This document shows positions 43,608-53,500 of a stretch of 64,000 nucleotides of DNA, one piece after another. Source of the DNA: Paenibacillus silvestris (GTDB lineage: Bacteria; Bacillota; Bacilli; Paenibacillales; NBRC-103111); contig NZ_WTUZ01000039.1 of the NCBI RefSeq assembly GCF_009882985.1, positions 310,001 through 374,000 on the forward strand, in the 5' to 3' direction. Below the pieces are notes generated by a model, which was not told the DNA's origin, searched no databases, and saw only the letters and a list, made by a program, of their open reading frames with translations. How positions within the stretch are numbered: the first letter of the stretch is position 1; the number at the start of each line of letters is the position of its first letter. Both the position numbers and the translations under genes were made by a program.

Positions 43608-46600
43608 ATGTTTTGGACAATTGAGAAGCTGCATGCTCGAATCAATGAACTGGAGCCTTTTCGCTACCGTGATGCGAGAATGATAGATACTTTTCGGATT
43701 AAACTTGATAGCGAAGGAGCGATAGGAGCTTATCCGACGGAAGACGGCGAGTGGAGTCATATTCAAATGGGGGAGCGCTGGAAAGGGCGCGATGTCTACT
43801 ACTGGTTAGCTGCGGATGTGCTTATCCCTGCTGAGTGGAAAGGCAAGAAGGTCATTGGCCGATTTAACTTAGGCCAGACTGGCGGCGGGACGAACAGCGG
43901 TTTTGAATCGCTGCTTTTTCTGAACGGGGAGCCGTATCAGGGAGTGGATTCGAATCATGAGGAAGTATTTTTCGCTGAGGAAATGATAGGTTCCACGGTA
44001 CAGCTTCGCTTCCGCTTGTGGTCTGGACTAGGCGGCTATCAAAGCCACCTCGAAATGGAGAGTCGGCTGGAAATGGCCGCTCTGTGCTGGCTGGATGAAG
44101 CATGCGACGATCTGTTCTACACAGCCAAAGCGTTGCTGGAAACGGTTCGCATCCTGGACGAGAATCGCCCAGAACGGCACCAGCTGCTCTCTATGCTGGA
44201 TCAAGCTTTTCTGTTACTGGATTGGTCAAGGCCAGGCAGCGAAGCCTTTTACAACTCAGTAGCTAGCGCCCAGGAACAACTTCAAACTGCGTTGTCATCT
44301 CTGCCCAAGCTGCACGCGGTTGTGGTGCAATGCATCGGGCACACGCACATCGATGTCGCTTGGCTTTGGCGGCTGAAACACACACGGGAGAAAGCCGCGA
44401 GATCTTTTTCAACGGTGCTGCGTTTAATGGAGCAGTACCCGGAATACATTTTCCTACAAACTCAGCCACAGCTGTATGAATACATCAAGTCGGATTACCC
44501 GGAAATTTATGAGCGCATTAAGGAACGTATACAGGAAGGACGCTGGGAAGCGGGCGGTGCGATGTGGCTGGAGGCTGACTGCAACTTAGCTTCAGGGGAG
44601 TCGCTGGTGCGGCAGCTTCTATATGGAACACGATTCTTCCGTGAGGAATTTGGTGTTGAATGCAAGTACTTGTGGCTGCCTGACGTGTTTGGATACAGCT
44701 GGGCGCTGCCACAGATTCTACGGAAATCCGGCATTGAAACGTTCATGACGACGAAAATCAGTTGGAATCAATACAACCGGATGCCCCATGACACTTTTAT
44801 GTGGAGGGGGATTGATGGCACAGAAGTACTGACTCATTTCATTACAACGCCAGATCCTGGTTCGAACGAAGGTGCTTTTTACTATACGTACAACGGGAAA
44901 GTCACGCCATCCTCGGTCCAAGGGATTTGGGACGCCTACCGTGATAAGTCGCTGAATTCTTCTTTACTGCTGGCCTACGGGTACGGGGATGGCGGGGGCG
45001 GCGTGAATCGGGAAATGCTCGAAATGAGACGCCGTCTAGATCAAATACCTGGGATTCCCGCAGTGAAAACGGGGCGCGCCGATACCTATTTTAACCAGCT
45101 GCAGCAACAGGTTTCCAATTCAAATTCCTATGTGCACACTTGGGATGGTGAGTTGTATCTGGAGTTGCATCGTGGCACCTATACAAGCCAAGCTTATAAC
45201 AAGCTTATGAATCGTAAGCTGGAGCTTTTGTACAGAGAAACGGAATGGATGCAAGTCATGAGCAGTCTATTGAATGCCAGTGCGCATGCAGGGAACGGTG
45301 AAACCTCGCTCCTTCTGTATGAAGGCTGGAAAATTATTATGAGAAACCAATTCCATGACATTATTCCAGGCTCGTCGATTCGAGAGGTCTATGAGGACAG
45401 CAGGGTAGAATATGGTGAAGCGTGTATGATTGGAGAAAAAGTGTGGAATCAATCCGCTTCGTACTTAACAGGTGACAAGCAGCTGCGTGAAGTGGTGGTG
45501 TTCAACAGTTCGCCATGGGAGCGAGCGGATATCGTCGTCTTGCCCCAAGAAGAAGCGGCAGAATACTGGCTGGATGCTCATAATCGTCCGCTTGAGGCAC
45601 AGCAGGTGGATGGGCAACAGTGGGTTAAGGTTGAGAATGTCCCATCGATGGGCTACGCGGCGATTCGTCAATCCGATCGAGCAGATACGGCTATGCCAAA
45701 TAAGAAGGACAATCCATTCAAAGAGCGGCATCAGGGGTTAATCACGCCTTTTTACGAAATCGAATGGCATGCTAACGGTCAGATTGAACGACTCTATGAT
45801 CGCACCCAGAAGCGGGAAATCATCGCCGAGGGTCAGAGAGGCAACAGATTCGAAGTCTTTGAAGACAAGCCGAAGGGTCGGCACGAGGCTTGGGATATTG
45901 ACATTTTTTATACGGAGAAAAAACAGGAAGTGACCTGTGTGACTCGGATGGAAGTGACGGGCACGGGAGATTTGGCTGCCATCGTCCGTTTCGAATGGTC
46001 ATACATGGATTCAAGCATTGTACAAGATATGGTGCTTTATGCGCATAGCCGCAGAATCGATTTCAAGACTCATGTCATTTGGAATGAGCAGCGCAAACTG
46101 CTGAAAGTAGCATTTCCTGTGCGAATTCGGGCGACGGAAGCTACTTACGATATTCAATTCGGCAATGTAAAGCGACCTACGCACTGGAATACAAGTTGGG
46201 ACTACGCACGTTTTGAGACCGTTGGGCATCAGTGGGCCGATTTGTCCGAACGGGGGTATGGCGTCAGCCTCTTGAATGATTGCAAGTATGGCTATGATAT
46301 CAAAGATAATGTCATGAGACTCACATTGATCAAGTCCGCGAAGGTTCCTGACCCTACGGCTGATATTGGTGAGCATCACTTCACGTACTCGTTGTTTCCG
46401 CATGCTGGCGATTGGTACGAAGGAAAAACGATGCAATCTGCATGGTCGCTTAATAATCCGTTGACGCATGCGCTGGGAACGCCTGATAAAGCATCATTCA
46501 GCCTGTTCCAGCTATCCTGCGAGCATGTCATGATAGATGCGGTTAAACATGCCGAGGAACAAGACGCGGTCATTGTACGTGTACACGAGTTCGCAGGCAT

Positions 46601-46757
46601 TAGCGGACAAGTGGAAATGACGAGTGACATCGGAATCGTGTCCTGGCAGGAATGTGATCTGCTCGAACGACTTGAAGGCGAGCAGCAGCATGACGCGCGG
46701 ATAAGCGTTCAGATGAAGCCCTATGAGATCAAGACATTTATGATTCATTTTCATTAG
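43608..46757 (+). CDS. Alpha-mannosidase, glycoside hydrolase family 38 (first copy)
   Basis: A cytoplasmic enzyme of about 1049 residues that should release terminal alpha-mannose from imported oligosaccharides. The GH38 catalytic domain starts at GHTHIDVAWLWRLKHTREK (zinc ligands H and D). It contains GAMWLEADCNLASGESLVRQ and the nucleophile D359 in LWLPDVFGYS, then LAYGYGDGGGG and LYLELHRGTYT. The middle and C-terminal beta domains are of normal length. There is no signal peptide. ATG 43608 lies seven bases after AGGGAG; ATG 43602 is too close to it. It precedes importer 5, which has its own promoter with an operator. Confidence 0.92.
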   Translation: MFWTIEKLHARINELEPFRYRDARMIDTFRIKLDSEGAIGAYPTEDGEWSHIQMGERWKGRDVYYWLAADVLIPAEWKGKKVIGRFNLGQTGGGTNSGFESLLFLNGEPYQGVDSNHEEVFFAEEMIGSTVQLRFRLWSGLGGYQSHLEMESRLEMAALCWLDEACDDLFYTAKALLETVRILDENRPERHQLLSMLDQAFLLLDWSRPGSEAFYNSVASAQEQLQTALSSLPKLHAVVVQCIGHTHIDVAWLWRLKHTREKAARSFSTVLRLMEQYPEYIFLQTQPQLYEYIKSDYPEIYERIKERIQEGRWEAGGAMWLEADCNLASGESLVRQLLYGTRFFREEFGVECKYLWLPDVFGYSWALPQILRKSGIETFMTTKISWNQYNRMPHDTFMWRGIDGTEVLTHFITTPDPGSNEGAFYYTYNGKVTPSSVQGIWDAYRDKSLNSSLLLAYGYGDGGGGVNREMLEMRRRLDQIPGIPAVKTGRADTYFNQLQQQVSNSNSYVHTWDGELYLELHRGTYTSQAYNKLMNRKLELLYRETEWMQVMSSLLNASAHAGNGETSLLLYEGWKIIMRNQFHDIIPGSSIREVYEDSRVEYGEACMIGEKVWNQSASYLTGDKQLREVVVFNSSPWERADIVVLPQEEAAEYWLDAHNRPLEAQQVDGQQWVKVENVPSMGYAAIRQSDRADTAMPNKKDNPFKERHQGLITPFYEIEWHANGQIERLYDRTQKREIIAEGQRGNRFEVFEDKPKGRHEAWDIDIFYTEKKQEVTCVTRMEVTGTGDLAAIVRFEWSYMDSSIVQDMVLYAHSRRIDFKTHVIWNEQRKLLKVAFPVRIRATEATYDIQFGNVKRPTHWNTSWDYARFETVGHQWADLSERGYGVSLLNDCKYGYDIKDNVMRLTLIKSAKVPDPTADIGEHHFTYSLFPHAGDWYEGKTMQSAWSLNNPLTHALGTPDKASFSLFQLSCEHVMIDAVKHAEEQDAVIVRVHEFAGISGQVEMTSDIGIVSWQECDLLERLEGEQQHDARISVQMKPYEIKTFMIHFH

Positions 46758-46772
46758 CATAAACGTAAGCTA

Positions 46773-46800
46773 GGCCGCGAATTCTACGCGGTCTGTTTGC
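46773..46800 (+). terminator. Weak terminator-like hairpin after the first GH38 gene
   Basis: GGCCGCG (46773-46779) pairs with CGCGGTC (46787-46793) with one wobble pair, followed by TGTTTGCATTT. The T-run is poor, so read-through into importer 5 is possible. Confidence 0.4.
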
Positions 46801-46894
46801 ATTTGCCGCGTATCTGCTGTCGAGTTCAAAGTGTGCTTTCCCTTGAGAAGAAGGAACACTACCGCCAAACCTATGAGACGTCACAATAACAACA

Positions 46895-46957
46895 GTAAAA
46901 ATACATCATTTTTTGTAAAGATAAATCATTAATATTATGGAATAAACGGGCTACAAT
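46895..46957 (+). promoter_or_regulatory. Tandem-repeat activator site and promoter of importer 5
   Basis: GTAAAAATACATCATT (46895-46910) and GTAAAGATAAATCATT (46915-46930) are direct repeats with a 20-bp period, about two helical turns. A -10-like TACAAT (46952-46957) begins 21 bp after the second copy, so a -35 region would overlap its end. This is the layout of AraC-type activation sites. The same pair with the same spacing recurs at 60693-60755. The likely protein is the YesN-type regulator encoded at 53734-55287. Confidence 0.7.
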
Positions 46958-47042
46958 TAAGTCAAGAAATCATACAAGTGTTAAGAAAGAAAGCGCATTC
47001 GCGAAGCGTGTGTCAAACTACAAGAGAAAGCAGGAGATGAGT

Positions 47043-47999
47043 ATGAGCGTTGTTAATGAGCAGGTAGGATTAGGCATCCCTACTTCGCGAAAGAAAGCAG
47101 GCCTACTTCCAAAGGTAATGAAGCAGAAGTTTCTATTCCTGTTATTAATCCCTGGCATGATATACTTTCTGGTTTTTAAATATGGCCCGATGTATGGGAT
47201 TCTGATTGCCTTCAAAGATTATAGTCCAGCTGACGGCGTATTTGGCAGTCCTTGGGTAGGTTTCAAGTATTTCCGTGAGATGTTGGAAATGAAATATTTT
47301 TGGACGGTTACGTTAAACACGCTGAAAATCAGCATCTTGAAGATTGCTATAGGATTTCCAGCACCGATTATTTTCGCGTTGTTGTTGAATGAGTTGGTTT
47401 CCAATAAATTTAGAAGAATCGTGCAAACGATTTCATATCTTCCGCATTTCCTCTCATGGATTATTGTAGCTGGACTAATCTTCCAACTTGTTTCACCCAG
47501 ATATGGCTTATATGGATTAATCAGCGATGCGTTTGGCTGGCAACCTCGCATTTTATTAGGCAACGCAGATTCGTTCCTGCAAATCCTCCTGGTTTCTAAT
47601 GTATGGAAAGAAATTGGGTACGGCAGTATCATTTATTTAGCTGCCATTGCTGGGATCAACTCGGACATGTACGAATCGGCAGTTATTGATGGCGCGGGGA
47701 AGTTCAAACAGTGTATTTATATTACACTTCCAAGCATTTTGCCTACGATTTGTATGCTCTTTGTATTAGGGCTGGGAGGTATTCTCGATGGCGGATTCGA
47801 CCAGATATTCAACCTTTACAATTCCATCGTCATGCCCAGTGCGGATATTATTGATACCTTTGTGTATCGGGTAGGCTTGGTTGATATGCAATATAGTTTC
47901 TCAACAGCTGTTGGAATCGCCAAAAGTGTCATTGCACTCATCCTTGTCTTATTCTCGAATTGGATTGTTGGCAAGCTATCAAACTATACAGTCTTCTAA
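47043..47999 (+). CDS. Carbohydrate ABC importer permease, LplB type (importer 5)
   Basis: A membrane subunit of about 318 residues with LLLIPGMIYFLVFKYGPMYG, FKDYSPADGVFGSPWVGF and the EAA loop (YESAVIDGAGKF). ATG 47043 has AGGAG six bases upstream; the frame extends to a GTG at 47010 but without a ribosome binding site. It opens the importer 5 operon downstream of a tandem-repeat activator site and shares the permease, permease, receptor order of importers 1 and 3. Confidence 0.9.
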   Translation: MSVVNEQVGLGIPTSRKKAGLLPKVMKQKFLFLLLIPGMIYFLVFKYGPMYGILIAFKDYSPADGVFGSPWVGFKYFREMLEMKYFWTVTLNTLKISILKIAIGFPAPIIFALLLNELVSNKFRRIVQTISYLPHFLSWIIVAGLIFQLVSPRYGLYGLISDAFGWQPRILLGNADSFLQILLVSNVWKEIGYGSIIYLAAIAGINSDMYESAVIDGAGKFKQCIYITLPSILPTICMLFVLGLGGILDGGFDQIFNLYNSIVMPSADIIDTFVYRVGLVDMQYSFSTAVGIAKSVIALILVLFSNWIVGKLSNYTVF

Positions 48000-48031
48000 G
48001 TCTTCTATTAAGGAAAGGAAAGAGCCCGCAT

Positions 48032-48919
48032 ATGAAATTAAGTGTAAGTGAAAGGATATTTAATGGTTTTAATATAGGTTTTATGTTGTTTATCTGCTTG
48101 ACGATTGTTTTTCCATTCGTACAACAGGCCGTAATATCCATTAGCCCTCCAGATGAAGCGAGTACAATCGGGCTTCACCTGTTCACCAACAATCCAACCA
48201 TTGATGCTTATAAACAGCTTTTTGCGACAGGCGCTTTACTTGAATCTTATTACTGGACGATTCTGCGTACGGTCTTGGGAACCTTTCTTACGGTTGTTGT
48301 CTCGGCAATGCTCGCCTATCCGCTATCCAAACGATACTTGTTAGGTAGAAAATGGTGGATGGGACTCATTATATTTACGATGTTTTTTGGAGGTGGATTA
48401 ATTCCGACCTATTTGCTGGTCAAAGAGCTGCATATGCTCAATACAATCTGGTCTTTGGTCATCCCTGGCTTATGCAGTGCGTATACCATTGTAATCATTA
48501 GGAATTTTTTTACATCCTTGCCTGTTGAGGTGGAAGAGAGCGCATACATAGATGGAGCGAACGATTTTTCCATCTTCTTTACCATTGTTTTGCCTCTATC
48601 TACGCCAATTATTGCCACCGTGACGTTATGGTCTCTGGTTGGCCAATGGAATTCGTGGTTTGATGCCATGATTTATATATCCAATGGTGAAATTAAAGTT
48701 TTGCAAATTATTTTGAGAGATGTTCTTAATAATGCGCAGGATGCAGCGCTGGCCAATGTTATGGGGATTGAGAATGTCGATATGTCCGGTCAGCGATATA
48801 CGGCAGAATCCGTGAAGGCAGCCATCTTGCTTGTCACCACGATCCCGATCATGATGGTATATCCCTTCTTACAGAAATATTTTGTTAAGGGAATAATGAT
48901 TGGTGCTGTGAAAGGTTAA
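48032..48919 (+). CDS. Carbohydrate ABC importer permease, YtcP/AraQ type (importer 5)
   Basis: The second membrane subunit, about 295 residues, with GGGLIPTYLLVKELHMLNTI, the EAA loop (VEESAYIDGANDF) and the end KYFVKGIMIGAVKG. ATG 48032 has an AGGAAAGGA site upstream; the longer frame from 47960 overlaps the first permease and is not native. Confidence 0.92.
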   Translation: MKLSVSERIFNGFNIGFMLFICLTIVFPFVQQAVISISPPDEASTIGLHLFTNNPTIDAYKQLFATGALLESYYWTILRTVLGTFLTVVVSAMLAYPLSKRYLLGRKWWMGLIIFTMFFGGGLIPTYLLVKELHMLNTIWSLVIPGLCSAYTIVIIRNFFTSLPVEVEESAYIDGANDFSIFFTIVLPLSTPIIATVTLWSLVGQWNSWFDAMIYISNGEIKVLQIILRDVLNNAQDAALANVMGIENVDMSGQRYTAESVKAAILLVTTIPIMMVYPFLQKYFVKGIMIGAVKG

Positions 48920-48975
48920 TAGGGGTTTCAAAGGCTAGTCCAAATAAATGATGGAAGTAAAGGGGAAAATTGTCG

Positions 48976-50565
48976 ATGAAAATTGTCAAAAGTGTTTCTG
49001 TTTCACTTGTTTTGACCACGGCTGCTGTTGCTGTTCTTGCGGGTTGTTCCTCGTCGAGCAATGACACGGAAAAAGGAACGACGGAAAAGCCGACCATCAA
49101 TATTTTTACGACAAGAATTCAGCCTAATCCCAATTCGGAAGTCGTTCGGCAGCTGAATGAAAAGCTGGGCGTTGATTTGAAAATCACGGCTGTGCCTGAT
49201 GCGGATTATGACACGAAGCTGAACTTGTTCGTTGCGTCCGGCGAGATGCCGGATGTGTATGGCGGCTATATTACAAGCAGCAAAGCGCTGTTTGACTCGG
49301 CAGCAACCTTGACGGAGGACGAAGTTAAGCAATACGCGCCTAACATCTATGCTTCATTTGTAAGCAGAGTAGGCAATCAGAAAAGCCACGTCCTCGATCT
49401 ATGGTCCAGAGATGGCAAGCTGAAAGGCTTTAACAACGGGGCACTGGGCAACTCCTTGCCTTATGGCGTCGCCATTCGTTCCGACATGTTGAAAGAACTT
49501 GGAGTGAGCATGCCCAAAACGATTGCCGAGTGGGATGTGGTACTCAAAAAGTATAAGGAAAAATATCCGATCAATTATCCGATCACGGTTCAGAACGGCG
49601 GAGAAGCGCAGGCGATGTATTATTTCTTGTCTGCATACGGTGTGCGGCGTGACGCTTGGATTTATAAAGATAACCAAATTCAATATGCGCCATTCATGCC
49701 AGGCATGAGAGAAGCGCTGATTCAGCTTAACAAATGGTATAAGGCCGGCTACATCAATCCAGAGTACTACACGATGTATCAGAATACATCGACGCCAGTT
49801 GACGAGTTTGTCAATAACAACGCACTTTTCTACCAATATTACAATACGACGCTCCAGATCAACCCACCCTTTGATGAAGGAAGCATTGGTGCCAAGCTAA
49901 CGGCGAAATATCCGAATGCGAAGCTGGAATGGGCGCCATTCCCGACACTGGGGGACGGCAGCAAGGCGATTGTCGCCAACGCACCGATGTTCACCAATAT
50001 CGTCTTCTTTAATAAGAAGCTGGAGAAAGATCGCGATAAACTGCATAAAATTATGACGGCTTGGGACACCATTTTTGGTAATCCAGAGACGTATACACTG
50101 GCCAGGTATGGTTTACTGGATAAGCACTATACGCTTGTCAATGGTTCGCCTGTGACCAAGCAGGAATTCTCAACGAATGAGGCCAAAGCCAAAGAAGGAT
50201 TCGGCTGGCCATTCATGGGCGCTTTCGATGCCACGGATGATGTTAATGCGAAGGTGCTTCCTGCTTTTGTAAAAGAGAACAGACAGAAACTACTGTTTGA
50301 CGATAGTGGACTGTACAGTAAGAAAAATGTGGATTACCTCGTCACTACGGATAAACCGACGGTAGAAGGCCCGGTTACCTCTGAATCCGGCGAGAATTTA
50401 GATGGCAAGAACCAAACGTATGCGACACAATGGAACACCATGTTCACATCGGTCATCGTTGGTGAGAAGACAATTAATGATTTCGACGCTTTTATTGCGG
50501 ATTGGAAAAAACAACTCGGTGATGAGTTAGTCAAGAACGCGAACAGACTGTATAACAAAAAGTAA
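48976..50565 (+). CDS. Extracellular sugar-binding lipoprotein, LplA type (importer 5)
   Basis: The receptor of importer 5, about 529 residues. The signal peptide ends in the lipobox LAGC with the cysteine at residue 24, then a Ser-rich linker. The mature part has FVASGEMPDVYGGY and IRSDMLKELGVSMPKTIAEW, as in LplA-type receptors. The start is ATG 48976 or the in-frame TTG 48970; AGGGG lies upstream of both. Placed between two GH38 genes, it most likely binds mannose-containing oligosaccharides; this is inferred from context. Confidence 0.9.
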   Translation: MKIVKSVSVSLVLTTAAVAVLAGCSSSSNDTEKGTTEKPTINIFTTRIQPNPNSEVVRQLNEKLGVDLKITAVPDADYDTKLNLFVASGEMPDVYGGYITSSKALFDSAATLTEDEVKQYAPNIYASFVSRVGNQKSHVLDLWSRDGKLKGFNNGALGNSLPYGVAIRSDMLKELGVSMPKTIAEWDVVLKKYKEKYPINYPITVQNGGEAQAMYYFLSAYGVRRDAWIYKDNQIQYAPFMPGMREALIQLNKWYKAGYINPEYYTMYQNTSTPVDEFVNNNALFYQYYNTTLQINPPFDEGSIGAKLTAKYPNAKLEWAPFPTLGDGSKAIVANAPMFTNIVFFNKKLEKDRDKLHKIMTAWDTIFGNPETYTLARYGLLDKHYTLVNGSPVTKQEFSTNEAKAKEGFGWPFMGAFDATDDVNAKVLPAFVKENRQKLLFDDSGLYSKKNVDYLVTTDKPTVEGPVTSESGENLDGKNQTYATQWNTMFTSVIVGEKTINDFDAFIADWKKQLGDELVKNANRLYNKK

Positions 50566-50582
50566 GGAGAAAACGAAAAGCG

Positions 50583-53500
50583 ATGCTGAATGACAAACAG
50601 ACTGAGCGCATGCTAGGGAAGCTCAAGCGATTCGAGAAAACGATAGAGCCTTACATGTTCACCAGAGTAGATACGTTGGATGTAGAGATTTACCGAACTC
50701 CGGAGAGGCTGCATCGCATACCGGAAAGTCATTTGTTCGTCCAGGCCAGTTCGGGGGAAGTATGGGGCGGTGAAGGGAAGTATTGCTGGCTTAAAGGAAC
50801 CTACAAGGTCAAGCAAGAGCTGACTAATCAAACGTTATTCCTGAAACCGCATGTCGGAGGACATGAGACGCTTCTCTGGGTAAATGGATCGCCTACGGGC
50901 ATATTTACACTAAGTCATGGGAATCACTACAGCGATTTATTGAAGTCGAATGTTCAAGGCGGAGAGCTCATTGACATTGCACTGGAGTCTTATGCGGGGC
51001 ATTTTTCAGCAGCAAGCCAGCCTTTAGCGGATTCTCCGCGATCCGATTTCATCCATAAATACGAATCCATCGATATTTGTGTGAAAAACCATCAGATGGC
51101 CGATTTTTACTTCGACCTGAAAACCTTTAATCAAATGGCTAACGCATTGGATAGGAATAGTTTTGTTAGAGCTAATATTATTAAAACGTTAACGGAAATC
51201 CATGAAATTCTCTATTATTCCCCTGATAATATTGAGACCAGCTTATTTGTGGAGGCCGTTTCGCAATCCAGTAAGCTCATTAAAACGTTATATCAATACA
51301 AGAATACCTCCTTGGCACCAATTGCGGCGGTCATTGGGCATTCCCATATGGATACGGCATGGCGTTGGACAATTGAAGAAACCGTTAAAAAGTGCGCGCG
51401 TACGTATGCCAATCAGATTAGTTTAATGGAGCAGTATCCGGAGTACAAATTTGTGCAAAGTTCTGCCTATCATGGACAAATGATGTTGGAGCACTATCCA
51501 GAGTTGTTTGAAAAAATCAAAGTTGCAGTTAAAGCCGGTCGGTATGAACCGAATGGAGCCGTATGGATTGAATGCGATGGCAATCTAGTCGGCGGGGAAA
51601 TGATGCTGCGGCAGTTCGTATGGGGGCAGAGATTTACACGGGAGCATTTCGACTATACATCGAATTGCTTCTGGCTGCCAGATACATTCGGGTACAGTCC
51701 TTCCATTCCCCAGATTATGAAGGGGTGCGGGGTCGACTATTTCTTGACGACCAAGATGTCGTGGAACGACACGAACAAGTTTCCGTACGATACCTTTTAT
51801 TGGCAGGGATTAGATGGGACGAGAGTGCTAACGCATTTAAATAAAACCCATCTGTGGCCGGATCCGGAAACTGCTACTGATTCCGTGCTGGACGGTCATC
51901 GCTCCAAAGATGCAATCACGGATAAGAGGGTGTCCAACATGCGTCTGCTGGCCTATGGTTATGGCGATGGTGGCGGGGGTCCGCAATTCGAAATGATTGA
52001 AATGGCGCGGAGATGCAGCGATTTGGAAGGATGCCCGAGAGTGGAGACGATGCTGGTTGGTGATTTCATGCAAAAATTAGAGCAGTCACTTACCAGCGCT
52101 CCCGTATATGCAGGTGAATTGTACCTCGAGCTTCATCGGGGAACGCTGACAAATCAACATACAATCAAACGTAATAACCGATTGTCCGAAATACGTCTGC
52201 ATGATTTGGAATATCTGACAGTTAGAGATGCAGTGAACCGTGATGCAATATGCCGTGATACCGATATTAGGCCACTTGTGGAGATGCTATTAATCAATCA
52301 ATTTCATGATATTTTGCCGGGGACATCGATTCCGGAAGTGCATGATCGTAGCATCTCGGAGACGACGCACATCATTCAGCAAGCGGATGAATTCATTAAA
52401 CAAGTTGTGCCTGCACAACCTGCGGACAGCAAAGTATCGGTTATAAACACATTAGCTTTCGATCGCAATGATACGATCTATTTGGATGCTGTGGATGGCT
52501 GCATGATCCAAGGGGAATATGCCCAGCAACGAGTAACCGATCTGTGGGGACGCAAACAGCTAGCAATCGCTGGTGTGACGATTAACGCTCTATCGTCTGT
52601 GGTGCTGGAGCGGGTAGTAGGCGAATCTAGTGAAGGCTCCTGTTTCCATTATGAGAATCATACCCTGGATACGCCATTCTACAGAGTGGTTTTCGATGAG
52701 AAGAGCTTTATCAAATCGATGATCGACAAGAGTTTGAATAGGGAGCTCAGAGGAGACGGTTATGCCCTGAATACACTGCTCATGGCGGAGGATGTGCCGA
52801 CTGCTTGGGATAGTTGGGACATTGATGCGGATATTGAGCTTAAGTTTAAGGATAACGCTGAACTGCTCTCAAGTGAAGTTGTCTCGGATGGGCTTGTGGA
52901 ATTTAGAATCCGCAATCACTACAAATTGACCGCCAAATCGAGCTTGCGACAGGACGTCATTTTCTACAGTGACAGTAAGCAAGTGAAATTCGAGACGTTG
53001 ATGAACTGGCAAGACGATCACAGACTGCTCAAGACCGTATTTGATACGAGTGTATTTGCTGATTTTGCAAGACAGGAGCTGCAATTCGGCTACATCAAGC
53101 GGTCAACGACTCGTAATACGGATATTGAAAAAGCCAAGTTCGAGGTGTGTAATCATAAATACACCGATTTGTCAGAAACCAGGTACGGTGTTGCCCTGTT
53201 AAACGACTGCAAATACGGCATATCCGTCCATCAATCCCAGCTTGGACTGACGCTTCATAAAGGCGGCTGCCGACCGGATTTCAGGGGAGATAAGGGCGAA
53301 CACAGCTGCTCCTATGCGTTCCTGCCGCATCACAGCGGTTTCGATGCAGATTCCGTCATCAAGCCCGCCTATGCGTTCAATTATAAGCCAATTATCGTTC
53401 CGGGTGCCTGCAGCTTTGAAGCATTTATTCGCGTAAGCGAACCGAATATTATGATTGAAACGATTAAGCCATGCGAAGATAACGATAGGGCCTATATCAT

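Noticed and set aside
46985-47010. Possible cre-like box (AAGAAAGCGCATTCG) and TTCGCGAA palindrome before importer 5
   Set aside because: It has two mismatches at key cre positions; the palindrome is only 8 bp and is not repeated elsewhere.
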